In this document: piece after piece, positions 1 to 9,415 of the stretch
How the letters are laid out: the number at the start of each line of letters is the position of its first letter
How positions within the stretch are numbered: position 1 is the first letter of the stretch
Source of the DNA: Parvimonas sp. oral taxon 393 str. F0440
Lineage (GTDB): Bacteria; Bacillota; Clostridia; Tissierellales; Peptoniphilaceae
Direction: 5' to 3'
Length of the DNA: 64,000 nt
NCBI GenBank assembly: GCA_000223315.2
Contig: AFUS01000005.1
Coordinates: forward strand, 533,229 to 597,228
The notes under the pieces: generated by a model
Databases searched by the model: none
The model's input: the letters and a program-made list of their open reading frames with translations, nothing else
Told to the model about the DNA's origin: nothing
Position numbers and translations under genes: made by a program

Positions 1-2925
1 CCACAGTAGAACCAAAGTTGACTCCTTGCCCTGAAAATTGTATACTTCCAACACCTTCATTTAATGCTTTTTCCAATCTTTCGGCAATATAATCTCCTAG
101 TCCTTCATAATTTTTAACTCTATTTCCTGAAATATCCAAGTGTTCAATTTTATTCAAATCCTTAATAATTGAAACATCTTCTATTCTATTAGCTGAAATG
201 TCCAAGAATGTTAAATTTTTCAAATTTTTTAAAGCTGAAATATCAGTAATTCCCTTAGATATGTTTTTATGAAGTTCATCTCCTTCAACAGTTACATTGT
301 AATGTAAATCTAATCCTGTTAGATTTGTAAGATTAGAAAGAGGAGTTATATCTTCAATTAAATTGTTATATAATTTCAAGAAAGTAAGATTTGTTAATTT
401 TTCTAAAGGTTTTAAATCAACAATTCTATTTCTTTGAATTTCTAAATATTCCAATTTAGTCAAATTTTTTAGAGAAGTTATATCTGAAATTTCATTTTCA
501 TTTACTTTCAATTTCCTAAGATTTTTTGCATATTCCAAACCTTTAATGCTCTTCATTCCCCTTGTAACTGCAAATTTAAAATCTTTTGTTCCAGCTAAAC
601 TTTGAGGAACTCCAAGTATGGAATATTTTGCATTTTCACTAAAGTCGGCACTTCCATCTTCTTTTAAGAAAATTGATAATTCTGTTAAACTTTCCATTTC
701 TTCAACAGTAACCTCTTGATTATCCGCTCTATTTTTATCTAAATTCTTATTAATAACCTTTAAAAATTTAGCATCTTCAATTTTAACAACTTTTTTGCTT
801 GAATGAACAAGTTTTAAATTCAAATTTAATTCAGTAGGATTATTTGCATAGTCCATTTCATTTTCAAAAGCAAATTTAACTTTTAAGTCTAAACCGCCGT
901 CTTTAGTTTTATTAAGTGCTTCATCTGTTAAATTAAATTTTAATTTTCCGTCTTCTAAAGTTACTGTAACTCCCTTAGTTTCTGAGCTAACATTGACATT
1001 TCCACCTTTAGCAATCTTGTCTAGTCCAATAAAAGGATTTTCAATTTCAAAATTTTTTTCACTAACAGCTACATCATCTAAATCTAAATTTTGATTATGA
1101 ATAACTTTTTCAAATATACTGCTCTTATCGTTAATAGGTGAAAAATCTCTTACTTTATTTCCGTCAATTTTAACACTTGCAAGTTCATTTAAGTCTTTAA
1201 GAGCTGAAATATCTGAAACATTGTTATTTGATATTGTTAAATTTGAAAGTTTATTTAAAGATTTCAAAGCTTCAATATTTGAAACTTTATTATTATTCAT
1301 ATATAGATAAATTAAATCTTTTAAATTACTAACAGCATCTATATTTTCTACATTGTTCTTATTCAAATTCAAGCTTGTAAGTTTAGTAAGTTTTTCTAAG
1401 AATGTAACATCTGAAATTTTATTATTTTCAAGATTCAAATCTTCAACTTTAGTAATATTTGTTAAATTAAAACTGTCAAGATTATTACCCTTTAAACTCA
1501 ATTTTGTCAATTTTGTTAAGCCGTCTATAACAGAAATATCTTTAATCTTATTATTTCCTAAATCTAGATTTTCTAATAATTTTAAATTTTTCAAAGCACT
1601 AATATTTTCAATATTATTGTTATCTGCTATTAAATATGTTATATTTTCAAGTTCTTTAACATAACTGATATCTGAAATTTTATTTGAATAAATATCTAGT
1701 AAATTAAGTTTCTTAAAGTTTTTAACAACGCTCATTTCATATACTTTATTAACTGCAAAATCAAAATTTTCTAAATTAGTTAAATCTTTCAACGAACTAA
1801 TATCTGAAATATTATTATGTGAAATATACAAATATTTAAGTCTTGTCAAATCTTTTAGTGGAGAAATATCTGAAATTTCATTATGAGAAAGTCTTAACAA
1901 TTCAAGTTTTTTAAGATTTGAAAGTGGTGTTAAATCTTTAATAGCTCCTTTTGAATATCTTATTTCTTCGTTATCATCAGGAATTTCACCGGAAGAAATT
2001 GTAAGAGTCTTTAAATTTTTACAATATTCAAGTCCTTTAATACTGCTAACTTCAATAAGATTTTCTTCAGCCGCATCCATTCCTCTAATTCCTATTGATT
2101 CAATTTTTTCCAAATCACTCTTATATATTTCATTTGAATTTTTATCTTTTCTATATGACTTATCAGTAAGTTTAAAATTATATTCATTCATTTCTGTTTC
2201 AAAACTATCTTCACCTTCATAGGCATGTAGCTTATCTAAAATGAATTTTTTCAAGTTTGCATCCTCAATTTCAACAACTTTATCCTGTTCGTCATTTTCA
2301 ACTTTAGAATTTTCACCATTCCACATCAAAATTCCGACATAGTCATAAGTCTTTCCTTTTATTTCTATCTTTCCGGATAAATTGGCAGAATTTTTATAAA
2401 CTCCGTCTGCACTTGAATTATATGCCAAAACTGAAGACATCAAAATTCCTGTACCAACTGCAACAGATAAAAGTTTTTTTGCATTTATCTTTTTAGAAAC
2501 TAAAACAGAAACAACTCCAACAATTCCTGCTACCGCAATTGTTACATTGATTTTATAAACACCATCTATTCCAGTTTTAGCCAGTTTTCCTTTTTTAATG
2601 CCATCTTTAATAGCTTCTACTACTTCAAATTGTATTTTTTCATTTTCTAAAATTTTCTTTTCTCCGGCTTTTATATCGCCAATCTCAAGTTCTTTTCCCT
2701 TAATGATTTTAAGACCCTTAATATCTTCTGTCTTTACTTTAACCCCAACCATATCTTTTGAAGTCTTATTTTCAACAGAAATCTTAAAAATTCCATCGCC
2801 ATCTCCAATTAAATTAACTATAATTCCGTCTTTGTTGTAAATCACAGTTTCACTATCGGCAAAACTTACCTGTGAAAAAGAGAATCCGCAAAGTAGTGCT
2901 AAAGCTAATATGCTTTTATTTTCAT
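1..2925 (-). CDS. Leucine-rich-repeat surface protein, partial (C-terminus beyond left edge)
   Basis: The minus-strand frame is open from the left edge to a secretion signal near 2850-2915 (core SILALALLCG, then VSFAD). After about 100 residues comes LAKTG, a hydrophobic stretch, KK, a second hydrophobic stretch, then a long array of about 22-residue internalin-type leucine-rich repeats (consensus LxxLxxLxxLxIxxNxISDISxL) in two blocks separated by non-repeat spacers near 2000-2350 and 560-1140. The family usually mediates adhesion or protein binding at the cell surface. The ATG at 2923-2925 has a perfect GGAGGA site but is out of frame with the rest by one base (runs at 2914-2917 and 2919-2922). 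An in-frame ATG at 2936-2938 lacks a ribosome site. I take the first as the real start with one base missing. Confidence 0.8.
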
Positions 2926-3036
2926 AACTATCCTCCATTAAAAATAAATATACAATATTATTTTATCATATAATGATTTTAAAGTATAATAGATATATCT
3001 TATTCTAAACTGTGAAAATATTAATATTTTCTATAC

Positions 3037-3066
3037 AAAAAAGAACTATGCATAACACATAATTCT
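3037..3066 (-). terminator. Terminator after yjjI-yjjW
   Basis: On the minus strand AGAATTATG pairs with CATAGTTCT across a short loop and is followed by a run of six T. It lies just past the yjjW stop. Confidence 0.6.
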
Positions 3067-3086
3067 AAAATATTTTATAATATTGA

Positions 3087-3932
3087 CTAAACGATAATAA
3101 CATCTTCAAATCCATTTTGAAGTGCTATTTGTTTTAATTCTTCCATTTCATCATCCGTTGGAGCAGAAAACATACTATATTCTTCTCTAACTCCATATTT
3201 TCTGTATTTTATAATTTTATATCGAATTTTATGTCCCATTTTTATGTATTTGGAAAGCATCTTTGTAATATTATCAATAGTAGTTCTATTGTCCATTCCG
3301 GCAATTGTTACAGTCCTTATCTCAAATAGTTTATTAATACTTGCAAGATAATCTGCATTTTCTAAAACCACATCAACCTTACTTTTAGTTATAAAAAGAT
3401 GTTCCTCATTATCAAAAGCCTTTATATCGAGCATAAAAGCATCTGAAACTTCTACAAAATCAGGAAGTCTCTTTAAAGGTATTCCACCATTTGTATCAAC
3501 AAAACAAGTAAGACCAAGCTTTCTAACCTCTGTAAAAAGAGAAGTTAAAAAAGTATGTTGCAAAGTACATTCTCCACCACTAACTGTAATCCCCCTTATA
3601 AAAGGTATATTCTTTTTTATTCTTTCGACCGTTTCTTCAACTGTCCAATTATAAATCTTTGGACTTGAAAGATGCTTACAAACCCTTATACATTCATCAC
3701 AATTTATACAGGTTTTATCATTCCAAACTATTTTTCCATTTACATTCTTCAAACTCTTAGTCGGACAAGACGGAATACATTCCATACAATTTATACAATG
3801 TCTAATAGTTTCAGGATTATGACAATAAAAACAGTTAAAATTACAACCCTGTAGGAAAATAGACGTCCTGTTTCCAGGTCCGTCTACCACCGACATATCT
3901 ATTATTTTATTTATAATTCCTTTATTTGACAT
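3087..3932 (-). CDS. yjjW: Glycyl-radical enzyme activase, YjjW family
   Basis: Radical-SAM activating enzyme that would install the glycyl radical on the YjjI protein encoded just upstream. The radical-SAM cluster motif CNFNCFYC lies near residues 30-37. It is followed by two ferredoxin-like Cys clusters (CINCMECIPSCP and CINCDECIRVC), typical of glycyl-radical activases, and by the SAM-binding GGE segment in TVSGGECTLQ. At 281 residues it has the usual family length. The start overlaps the end of yjjI by 11 bases, so the two are translationally coupled. The substrate of the YjjI/YjjW system is not established. Activity is expected only under anaerobic conditions because both proteins are oxygen sensitive. 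Confidence 0.88.
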   Translation of the reverse strand: MSNKGIINKIIDMSVVDGPGNRTSIFLQGCNFNCFYCHNPETIRHCINCMECIPSCPTKSLKNVNGKIVWNDKTCINCDECIRVCKHLSSPKIYNWTVEETVERIKKNIPFIRGITVSGGECTLQHTFLTSLFTEVRKLGLTCFVDTNGGIPLKRLPDFVEVSDAFMLDIKAFDNEEHLFITKSKVDVVLENADYLASINKLFEIRTVTIAGMDNRTTIDNITKMLSKYIKMGHKIRYKIIKYRKYGVREEYSMFSAPTDDEMEELKQIALQNGFEDVIIV

Positions 3933-5457
3933 CTCTAACCTTACGTTCTAATAAATGATATTTTTCAAAAGCCTCTCTTGCATATTGAACAGTATCATAG
4001 CTGATACTTTCTCCGTCAATAAATTTTTGCATATCAGATTTCTTTACTAAATATCCTGTTACACGAATCAAATCGCCATTTTCTCCATAACATGAAATAT
4101 ATCTCATATTTAATCTAAATGCAGCCTTAAAAATATCTAAAACAGCAGCAGGATTCTTTTCAGCAGTTTCATCAAATGGAAAATGGTCGCCAATTCCTGA
4201 TGGAAAATACTTATGGAATAAAGCTGAATGTTTAATATGGTCATACATAGGAATTTCCTTACCTATTCTGATTCTAACTCCTGCACTATCTTCCATATCA
4301 TCTTGTGCCCCAACTTGTGAATGAAGCATAAATCTATGGTTCCAGAAAGTTGAATACTTACTTTCAAATGAATTAACTCTATTTTCTACAAAATCCATTA
4401 CTTCTAGCCCCAAATTGTTGGCATAATCGTCTTTTCCATAAACTAAATCTTTACTTTCAAACTCTAAAAGTTTTTGAACACATTCATGAAGTCCTACAAC
4501 TCCGAAAAGTCCAACAAATCTATCTAACTCGATAAAATCTTCTTTAACTAAGAAGTTTTCCTCAAAGAAAGGAGTTTCTTCAACTATAAATCTGATTTTT
4601 CCTTCCATAAAATTGCACATTAAATCTATTGCTTCAGGTAAAACTCTATTAAAGAAATCTTGTTTTGAACTTGAACTTCTAGCAAGAGAGCCAAGTCTTA
4701 ATCTACTTAAAGTAAATGCTCCGCCTGAAATTGGAAGTCCATTATAGCAACTTGCTATCGCATAATCTCCATTAAAATCTTTTCTATAGTATTTATCATT
4801 AGCAAAAGCAGGATTTGCAGTTAAAAGAGATGCATAAACTGCCTTTTCTCCAAAATCGTCAGGTGTAATATCTTCATCATAAAGAATTGTCATATTTGGA
4901 GTAACATTATTTAAAATTGGAAGTAATTCTAAAATAATTTCTCCTGCAACAGTCTTTTCAGGGCCGATATTTGCATGGCAAAAACTGTCATTAATTGTTC
5001 TATCCAAAGAAACTAAAAACCACTTAATTAACTTTTTAGCTTCCTCTCTATCTGTAATAAATGGATCTAAAAGCTTATCAATTTTCCCAATATAAACCGG
5101 GTATCTTGTTATAGAAGGAACATGATGATAAAAAATCAATAAACTATTTATTGCATCGAGTAAAGTTTCAGCCTTCTCAAGACGTAAAAACTTACAACCC
5201 TCATCTAAAAGTTTTTGATAATTAGGGCAAATATATCTCGGTGCATAAGGCGCATGACCTTCCCACAAATCGCAGAAACCTCCATTTTCAGAAATTTCAA
5301 AAATTCTATCATTAATTGAACTTACAGGAAAATCATTCAAATTCTCTGCAAGCTTTGCAAGTTGAGAAGTCTTTTGCTCATAAGTTAAATCCTTAGCCTT
5401 AATAATATTCATTGATAATTCTCTAGCTTCGTCCAATGTTTTTATTTTAGAAATCAT
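3922..5457 (-). CDS. yjjI: YjjI family glycine radical enzyme (DUF3029)
   Basis: About 511 residues, the usual YjjI length and much shorter than pyruvate formate-lyase. The C-terminal glycyl-radical motif is visible as IRVTGYLVK, with the conserved Gly near residue 485. A candidate active-site Cys occurs in the central region (IASCYNGLPISGG). The start is taken at the ATG preceded by GGAGG five bases away, not the TTG four codons upstream. A TATAAT-like box lies in the upstream AT-rich stretch near 5500. It forms an operon with yjjW. The enzyme belongs to the anaerobic radical family but its reaction is undefined, so no pathway is assigned. Confidence 0.88.
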   Translation of the reverse strand: MISKIKTLDEARELSMNIIKAKDLTYEQKTSQLAKLAENLNDFPVSSINDRIFEISENGGFCDLWEGHAPYAPRYICPNYQKLLDEGCKFLRLEKAETLLDAINSLLIFYHHVPSITRYPVYIGKIDKLLDPFITDREEAKKLIKWFLVSLDRTINDSFCHANIGPEKTVAGEIILELLPILNNVTPNMTILYDEDITPDDFGEKAVYASLLTANPAFANDKYYRKDFNGDYAIASCYNGLPISGGAFTLSRLRLGSLARSSSSKQDFFNRVLPEAIDLMCNFMEGKIRFIVEETPFFEENFLVKEDFIELDRFVGLFGVVGLHECVQKLLEFESKDLVYGKDDYANNLGLEVMDFVENRVNSFESKYSTFWNHRFMLHSQVGAQDDMEDSAGVRIRIGKEIPMYDHIKHSALFHKYFPSGIGDHFPFDETAEKNPAAVLDIFKAAFRLNMRYISCYGENGDLIRVTGYLVKKSDMQKFIDGESISYDTVQYAREAFEKYHLLERKVRDVK

Positions 5458-5886
5458 AAATACCTCCAATTTTATGTCAAAAAGTCATTTACTATTTACC
5501 CATATTATATATGAATAATCTCCAAAATGATACTGTTAATTGTCTTTTTTAAGTAGATATTTTAAAAAATTTTTCAGAAAAAACTAATAAACTTTTTATA
5601 AATACAATTGAGTATTTATTATATTTCTAAAACAATTAGCCCAAAATATACAATTACTCCAAATAAATTTACTTTTGTTTACTTGTAAACAAAAGTATGA
5701 GATTTCCAGGGCGATTGTATCAGAAGATACAATTGCTCCCGTCAGGCCTACTATTGCTTGTAAACAAGCAAAGTTAGGGCTAGATTGACTACTCTCGAGA
5801 TAACGTGTTGGTGGTTTTTCTTTAAGTTGCTATGACATGAATTATTTAGTTTCTATATATTTTTCAACTTAGATATCTGAGAGTTC
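5458..5886. other. Intergenic stretch: yjjI promoter region plus hairpin repeat copy 1
   Basis: The part next to yjjI is AT-rich and holds a TATAAT-like box. The rest is mostly the interspersed repeat at 5671-5845. No gene is seen. Confidence 0.6.
5671..5845 (+). repeat. Modular hairpin element, copy 1
   Basis: Begins with a perfect hairpin ACTTTTGTTTAC-TT-GTAAACAAAAGT (5671-5696). Then comes linker ATGAGATTTCCA, a GGGCGATTGTATC/GATACAATTGCTCCC hairpin with AGAA loop (5709-5740), linker GTCAGGCCTACT, a TTGCTTG/CAAGCAA hairpin (about 5753-5771), linker AGTTAGGGCTAGATT, and a tail ending TTGCTATGACATGAATT. Only the left arm of the longer copies at 9047 and 20590 is present. Confidence 0.75.
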
Positions 5887-6354
5887 CTAATTTTTTATAT
5901 AGTGAATAATATCCATTTTATCATTTATTCTATCAATTTCTCCAGTCTTTGTATATCCTAATTTTTCGTATAAGTAGCAGTTTCCTTTTTCTTGAAATAT
6001 TGTATCAAGCTCCCAATTACCTTTACCATGAATTCTTTCTATTTCATAGAAAGCTTTTTGAGCTAACCCTCTATTACGAAATCTCTCCATTATAAATACA
6101 GGTGCTACTCTTTTTCTGCTTCCGTCTCTTCTATCAATTACCCGAATAGCACCAACGATATTATTTTCCTCATAAATATAATAAAAGAAAGTATATTCTT
6201 GAAGTAATTTAGTTTTGATCTTTTCTTTAGTTTCATTTGCAGGATTAGTATCAAAATCTTGATATTTATCCAATAATTTTTGGAATGCTTGAACTTGCAT
6301 TTCCCATAATTTTTCTGTGTCCTCAATGCTTATTCTAACTAACTTTATATTCAT
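5887..6354 (-). CDS. GNAT family N-acetyltransferase
   Basis: A 155-residue single-domain GNAT fold. The central AcCoA-binding stretch is PVFIMERFRNRGLAQKAF, a variant of the usual R/Q-x-x-G-x-G/A loop, followed by the C-terminal YLYEKLGYTKTGEI segment typical of the family. GAGGTG precedes the ATG at normal spacing. The acceptor substrate cannot be read from sequence. The gene stands alone between a repeat copy and an AT-rich stretch, in a region of scattered single genes. Confidence 0.8.
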   Translation of the reverse strand: MNIKLVRISIEDTEKLWEMQVQAFQKLLDKYQDFDTNPANETKEKIKTKLLQEYTFFYYIYEENNIVGAIRVIDRRDGSRKRVAPVFIMERFRNRGLAQKAFYEIERIHGKGNWELDTIFQEKGNCYLYEKLGYTKTGEIDRINDKMDIIHYIKN

Positions 6355-6671
6355 AGTTCACCTCAATTTCTAAATCTACTTCTCTAAAGATTAATATTAT
6401 GACAAAATTAATTTTATATAAACCTTTTTAGTATTTCTTATTCAACTTTCTTAAATTTGCTAAATTAATATCATAAATGACACTTCTTAATTCTATCATA
6501 TAACATTAGTGTTATATTAGTTTTAAACTAACAATACATAAATCAATAGATTTTAATAATTGTGATTATAGTTTTCTCTTATATTAATTATCCCTTTAAT
6601 TCCATGGAATTGTATTTCAGCTAAGACTCTTCAAAACTTACTAAATCCATATTATCTTTAAGACAAACTTT
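6355..6671. other. AT-rich intergenic stretch
   Basis: I see no gene, hairpin element or clear promoter here. It separates the acetyltransferase from the broken gene at 6672-7686. Confidence 0.5.
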
Positions 6672-7686
6672 TTAACTATTTTCATAATAACTTTTAAGTT
6701 TATAAAGTTGTTCTTTTATGTTACTCTTTAATTCTTCTTCTACTTGAAAATAAGTCAACAACTCTTCTATTTCATCCTCATCTCGTTTTAATCTTACAAA
6801 ATTAAATACTTCTTCATCATGATAGGAATCTTCAAATATACCTCTTAAAGTAATTAACCTAAGAAGATTTTTGTTAAAATTGTCTTCTAATTTATTAAAA
6901 TATATCCCTAAATGTACTAAAGCTTTTTCTTTTTTCCTAATTTATATAAACATTTAAACATCATTCCATGTTTCCCAATAATATCAGAAGATTTTAGTGA
7001 ACACTTATAAGCTTTTTTATACATTCCTTGCTCATAAAACACCCTTGACTTTTCTAATATTAAATCATACTTATATCTATTTAAATCATTACTTAAATAT
7101 TTGTATTTAAAAATTATATTATTAAGCTCATAAAAGTAATTATTAATAGTCTTAAAATTATTTGCCATAAAACTTATATTTGGATTAAATGGAAAGAAAA
7201 CTCTACCATTAAATTCATTTTTTGCATTATCATTATATGAATAACATGTAATAGCCTCTTTTATTTTCTTTAACAAAATAATTTCCTTACAAGTCATAAA
7301 ATTATGATAAAAACTTAAGCTTTCTACCTCTTCAACAATTTTTTTGACAGTCTATCTAGTTCATTCCCTATAGGTATCAAATAATCTTTGTTCTCATCAT
7401 ATAAATATGATTCATTTAAACATTTATTTTGTAACATCAAATCATACTATTCCTCACTAAAAATATTTGCTTTTATTTTGTTTTGAGATACTGAAGGCCT
7501 CATGCCACGATTGTCAAACGCCATTTGTAGATAAAATAAAATATACACGGAAATTACATTTACATCATATTCAACTACAGGCCTTACTTTTCTATATCTA
7601 ATAATTTCTGGTATCTTTGTGAAAATCAGCCAAAAAATAAATCCTGAAACTAAAGATGTTACAACAGAAATGATTATTTCATACAT
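6672..7686 (-). pseudogene. Broken gene: membrane-anchored, partly TPR-like protein of unknown function
   Basis: Three consecutive minus-strand pieces read as one protein. Piece one (7447-7686) starts MYEIIISVVTSLVSG with one transmembrane helix and stops at TAG (7447-7449). The same frame continues with LMLQNKCLNES. One missing base in the T7 run at 7339-7345 and another in the T6 run at 6930-6935 then interrupt it. Restored, the C-terminal part contains helices like GMYKKAYKCSLKSSD and CLYKLGKKEKALVHLG, reminiscent of tetratricopeptide repeats, and ends in KSYYENS. The two run-length lesions match the assembly-wide pattern; the TAG is a substitution and may be real, or may separate two genes. 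The function is unknown to me. Confidence 0.55.
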
Positions 7687-8030
7687 ACAACAATTTCCTT
7701 TCTAAATGTTAAATTATTTTTAATTTTTTATTATTCTTAAATTATACTAATTACAATTATTGAATAATATTGTAAAAGTATTAGCAATATACATATTAAT
7801 TATAACATAAATAATTGTTTAAGATAATGATTTATTTACTTTTAAAGAAGTTAAATTATCTATGAAATCTCCAGCGCAATAGCGTCAGAAGGTACAATTG
7901 CTCTCGTCAGATCTACTATTGTTTGTAAACAATCAAAGTTAGGAGATTCACTTCACTCAGCTTCGATTTAGTCAAAATGACGTGTTTGTGGTTTTTCTTT
8001 AAGTTGCTATGACATGAATTTTTTTGTTTT
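7687..8030. other. Intergenic stretch containing hairpin repeat copy 2
   Basis: The half nearest the broken gene is AT-rich with no recognised signal. The other half is the repeat at 7834-8022. Confidence 0.5.
7834..8022 (+). repeat. Modular hairpin element, copy 2 (degraded)
   Basis: Shares the leading stretch (TTTAAAGAAGTTAAATTATC) with copy 4. It then has GAAATCTCCAG, a worn first hairpin, GTCAGATCTACT, an ATTGTTTG/CAAACAAT-like hairpin (TTGTTTGTAAACAA), AGTTAGGAGATTC, and the tail CTTTAAGTTGCTATGACATG that is identical in copy 1. Confidence 0.65.
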
Positions 8031-8399
8031 TTATAGTTTTAATTTTATCCCTTTTTCTCTTAAATTTTCTATACATTCAATCAAGTATTCATTATTATGC
8101 TCTTTGTAAATTGGGGTATCTGTAATTTTTTCTTCAAGATTATTATAACTTTCTGCTTTCTTTCCTCTATAATTCTTATCTTTCCATTCTAAAGAAATAT
8201 TATATCCTCTTTTTTCCATTTCATCCATAACTAATGAGTGATAAACAAACAAGTAATACGGAGAATATAAAAATACATAATCTACAGTTTTGTGTTTTTT
8301 TCCCCATCCATTACCTCTAAGTGCACAACATTCTCTATGTTGACCAAGAAGCTGATTTCTAGGTAATAAGGGGATAATTTTTTCATGCCAAAGTTTCAT
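8031..8399 (-). CDS. TIGR02328-type protein, pyrimidine-dimer glycosylase-like fold
   Basis: 122 residues beginning MKLWHEKIIPLLPRNQLLGQ followed by HRECCALRGNGWGKKH, a sequence I recognise as the conserved core of the TIGR02328 hypothetical family, related to the phage endonuclease V (pyrimidine-dimer excision) fold. The role in DNA repair is inferred from that relationship only. AGGAG precedes the ATG. The start overlaps the end of the upstream YbgA-like gene by 17 bases, so the two are probably co-translated. Confidence 0.7.
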   Translation of the reverse strand: MKLWHEKIIPLLPRNQLLGQHRECCALRGNGWGKKHKTVDYVFLYSPYYLFVYHSLVMDEMEKRGYNISLEWKDKNYRGKKAESYNNLEEKITDTPIYKEHNNEYLIECIENLREKGIKLKL

Positions 8400-8787
8400 A
8401 TTGTTCTCCTATTAATAAAGTTGATTCTTGTAAATATTTATTAGGATATTTCTTTAGTAAATAATTGATATATTCAATTACATCTTCCTGATTATTTTTC
8501 CCTTTCATATATTCTTCTAATATATTAAATAATTCTTGTTTTTCAATTTCACTTGATTGCTTTTTGAAATATCCCCATACATGAAGAATAGCGTTCGTGA
8601 AATCTTTTTTATTCTCTTTTACATCTCTCGCTTTTTGTATTTTTTCATTTAGAATTAAAATATCTACTTCTTTTTCCTTCAGATACTCTCTAATCTCTAA
8701 ATATATTTTATGCGATTTGCTTAATACGTAATATTTATTTTTTGCCCATAGTTCTTCACATTCTTTTTTTATATTTTTGTTACTCAT
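8383..8787 (-). CDS. YbgA family protein (DUF1722)
   Basis: The region from SHKIYLEIREYLKEKEVD through KYPNKYLQESTLL matches the helical DUF1722/YbgA domain, which is often fused to or encoded beside DNA-repair-like proteins including photolyases. I take the second ATG (8785-8787) because AAAGATGG lies upstream; an ATG at 8823 would add 12 residues but has no ribosome site. The pairing with the next gene supports a shared, possibly DNA-damage-related role, but the biochemical function is not known. Confidence 0.7.
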   Translation of the reverse strand: MSNKNIKKECEELWAKNKYYVLSKSHKIYLEIREYLKEKEVDILILNEKIQKARDVKENKKDFTNAILHVWGYFKKQSSEIEKQELFNILEEYMKGKNNQEDVIEYINYLLKKYPNKYLQESTLLIGEQYETLA

Positions 8788-9046
8788 ATTAGCACCATCT
8801 TTCAAAATACTCAAGTTATTCATATATTTAATATAATCACTTCTTATACTAATTCAAAAAAAGATTTAAAATTATATGTTTTTATTATACCACAAATAAA
8901 CTAATTAATTTTTTAATAATAGTATTTGTATAAAACTATACTTTTTATCTTTATATATTTATATTAAATAATGATAGAATATAATTAAGAAAGTAGATTT
9001 ATGAGATTCCCATTACCATTGATTTAAAGAATAGAATTTTTCCTAA

Positions 9047-9300
9047 CCACTCTACTTTTGTTTACAAATAAACAAAAGTATGAGATCTCTCCACTTCACT
9101 CAGCTTCGCTTCGTTTCGGTCGAGATGACGTGTAGGGAGATTTTCTTTGTAAGGTACTATGACGCAAATTATTTTATTTTTATACATTTTTAAAATTTTA
9201 AAATTTTAAAGTTTATCTACTGATAACGTCAAGCTATTAAACGAAGTTTTCTACCTTTTACGTCATTTCGACTGTAGCATAGCGAAATGGAGAAATCTCA
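9047..9300. repeat. Modular hairpin element, copy 3 (both arms)
   Basis: Starts with a TACTTTTGTTTA/TAAACAAAAGTA hairpin (about 9053-9080) and ATGAGATCTCTCC, then runs through CTTCGTTTCGGTCGAGATGA. The second half (9222-9300) is an imperfect reverse complement, ending TTACGTCATTTCGACTG and GAAATGGAGAAATCTCA. The whole piece could fold into one long hairpin. The motif resembles short CGTCATTTCGA...GAGAAATCTC intergenic repeats known from many anaerobes. Confidence 0.7.
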
Positions 9301-9320
9301 TATTTTTAATTTTTTTCACA

Positions 9321-9359
9321 AGAAAAAGCGACTAAGATTTTCTATTTCTTAATCGCCTT
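9321..9359 (-). terminator. Terminator after the flavodoxin-like reductase
   Basis: On the minus strand GGCGATTAAGAAAT pairs with ATTTTCTTAGTCGC-like sequence and is followed by TTTTTCTT, about 55 bases after the 9416 stop. Confidence 0.6.
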
Positions 9360-9415
9360 GTATCTTCAATATTCAGTTTTATTTAGCTCGACAAACTGGG
9401 ATTTGTTTAATGAAT

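Larger units (their letters stand above)
8824..9415. other. Intergenic stretch with hairpin repeat copy 3 and a terminator
   Basis: AT-rich lead-in from 8824 to about 9030, then the long hairpin element (9047-9300), then the terminator of the downstream reductase gene. No coding sequence is supported. Confidence 0.55.

Noticed and set aside
1353..2840. Plus-strand open frames opposite the LRR gene
   Set aside because: They lie in the antisense of a continuous repeat frame with signal peptide and have biased low-complexity composition; no ribosome sites.
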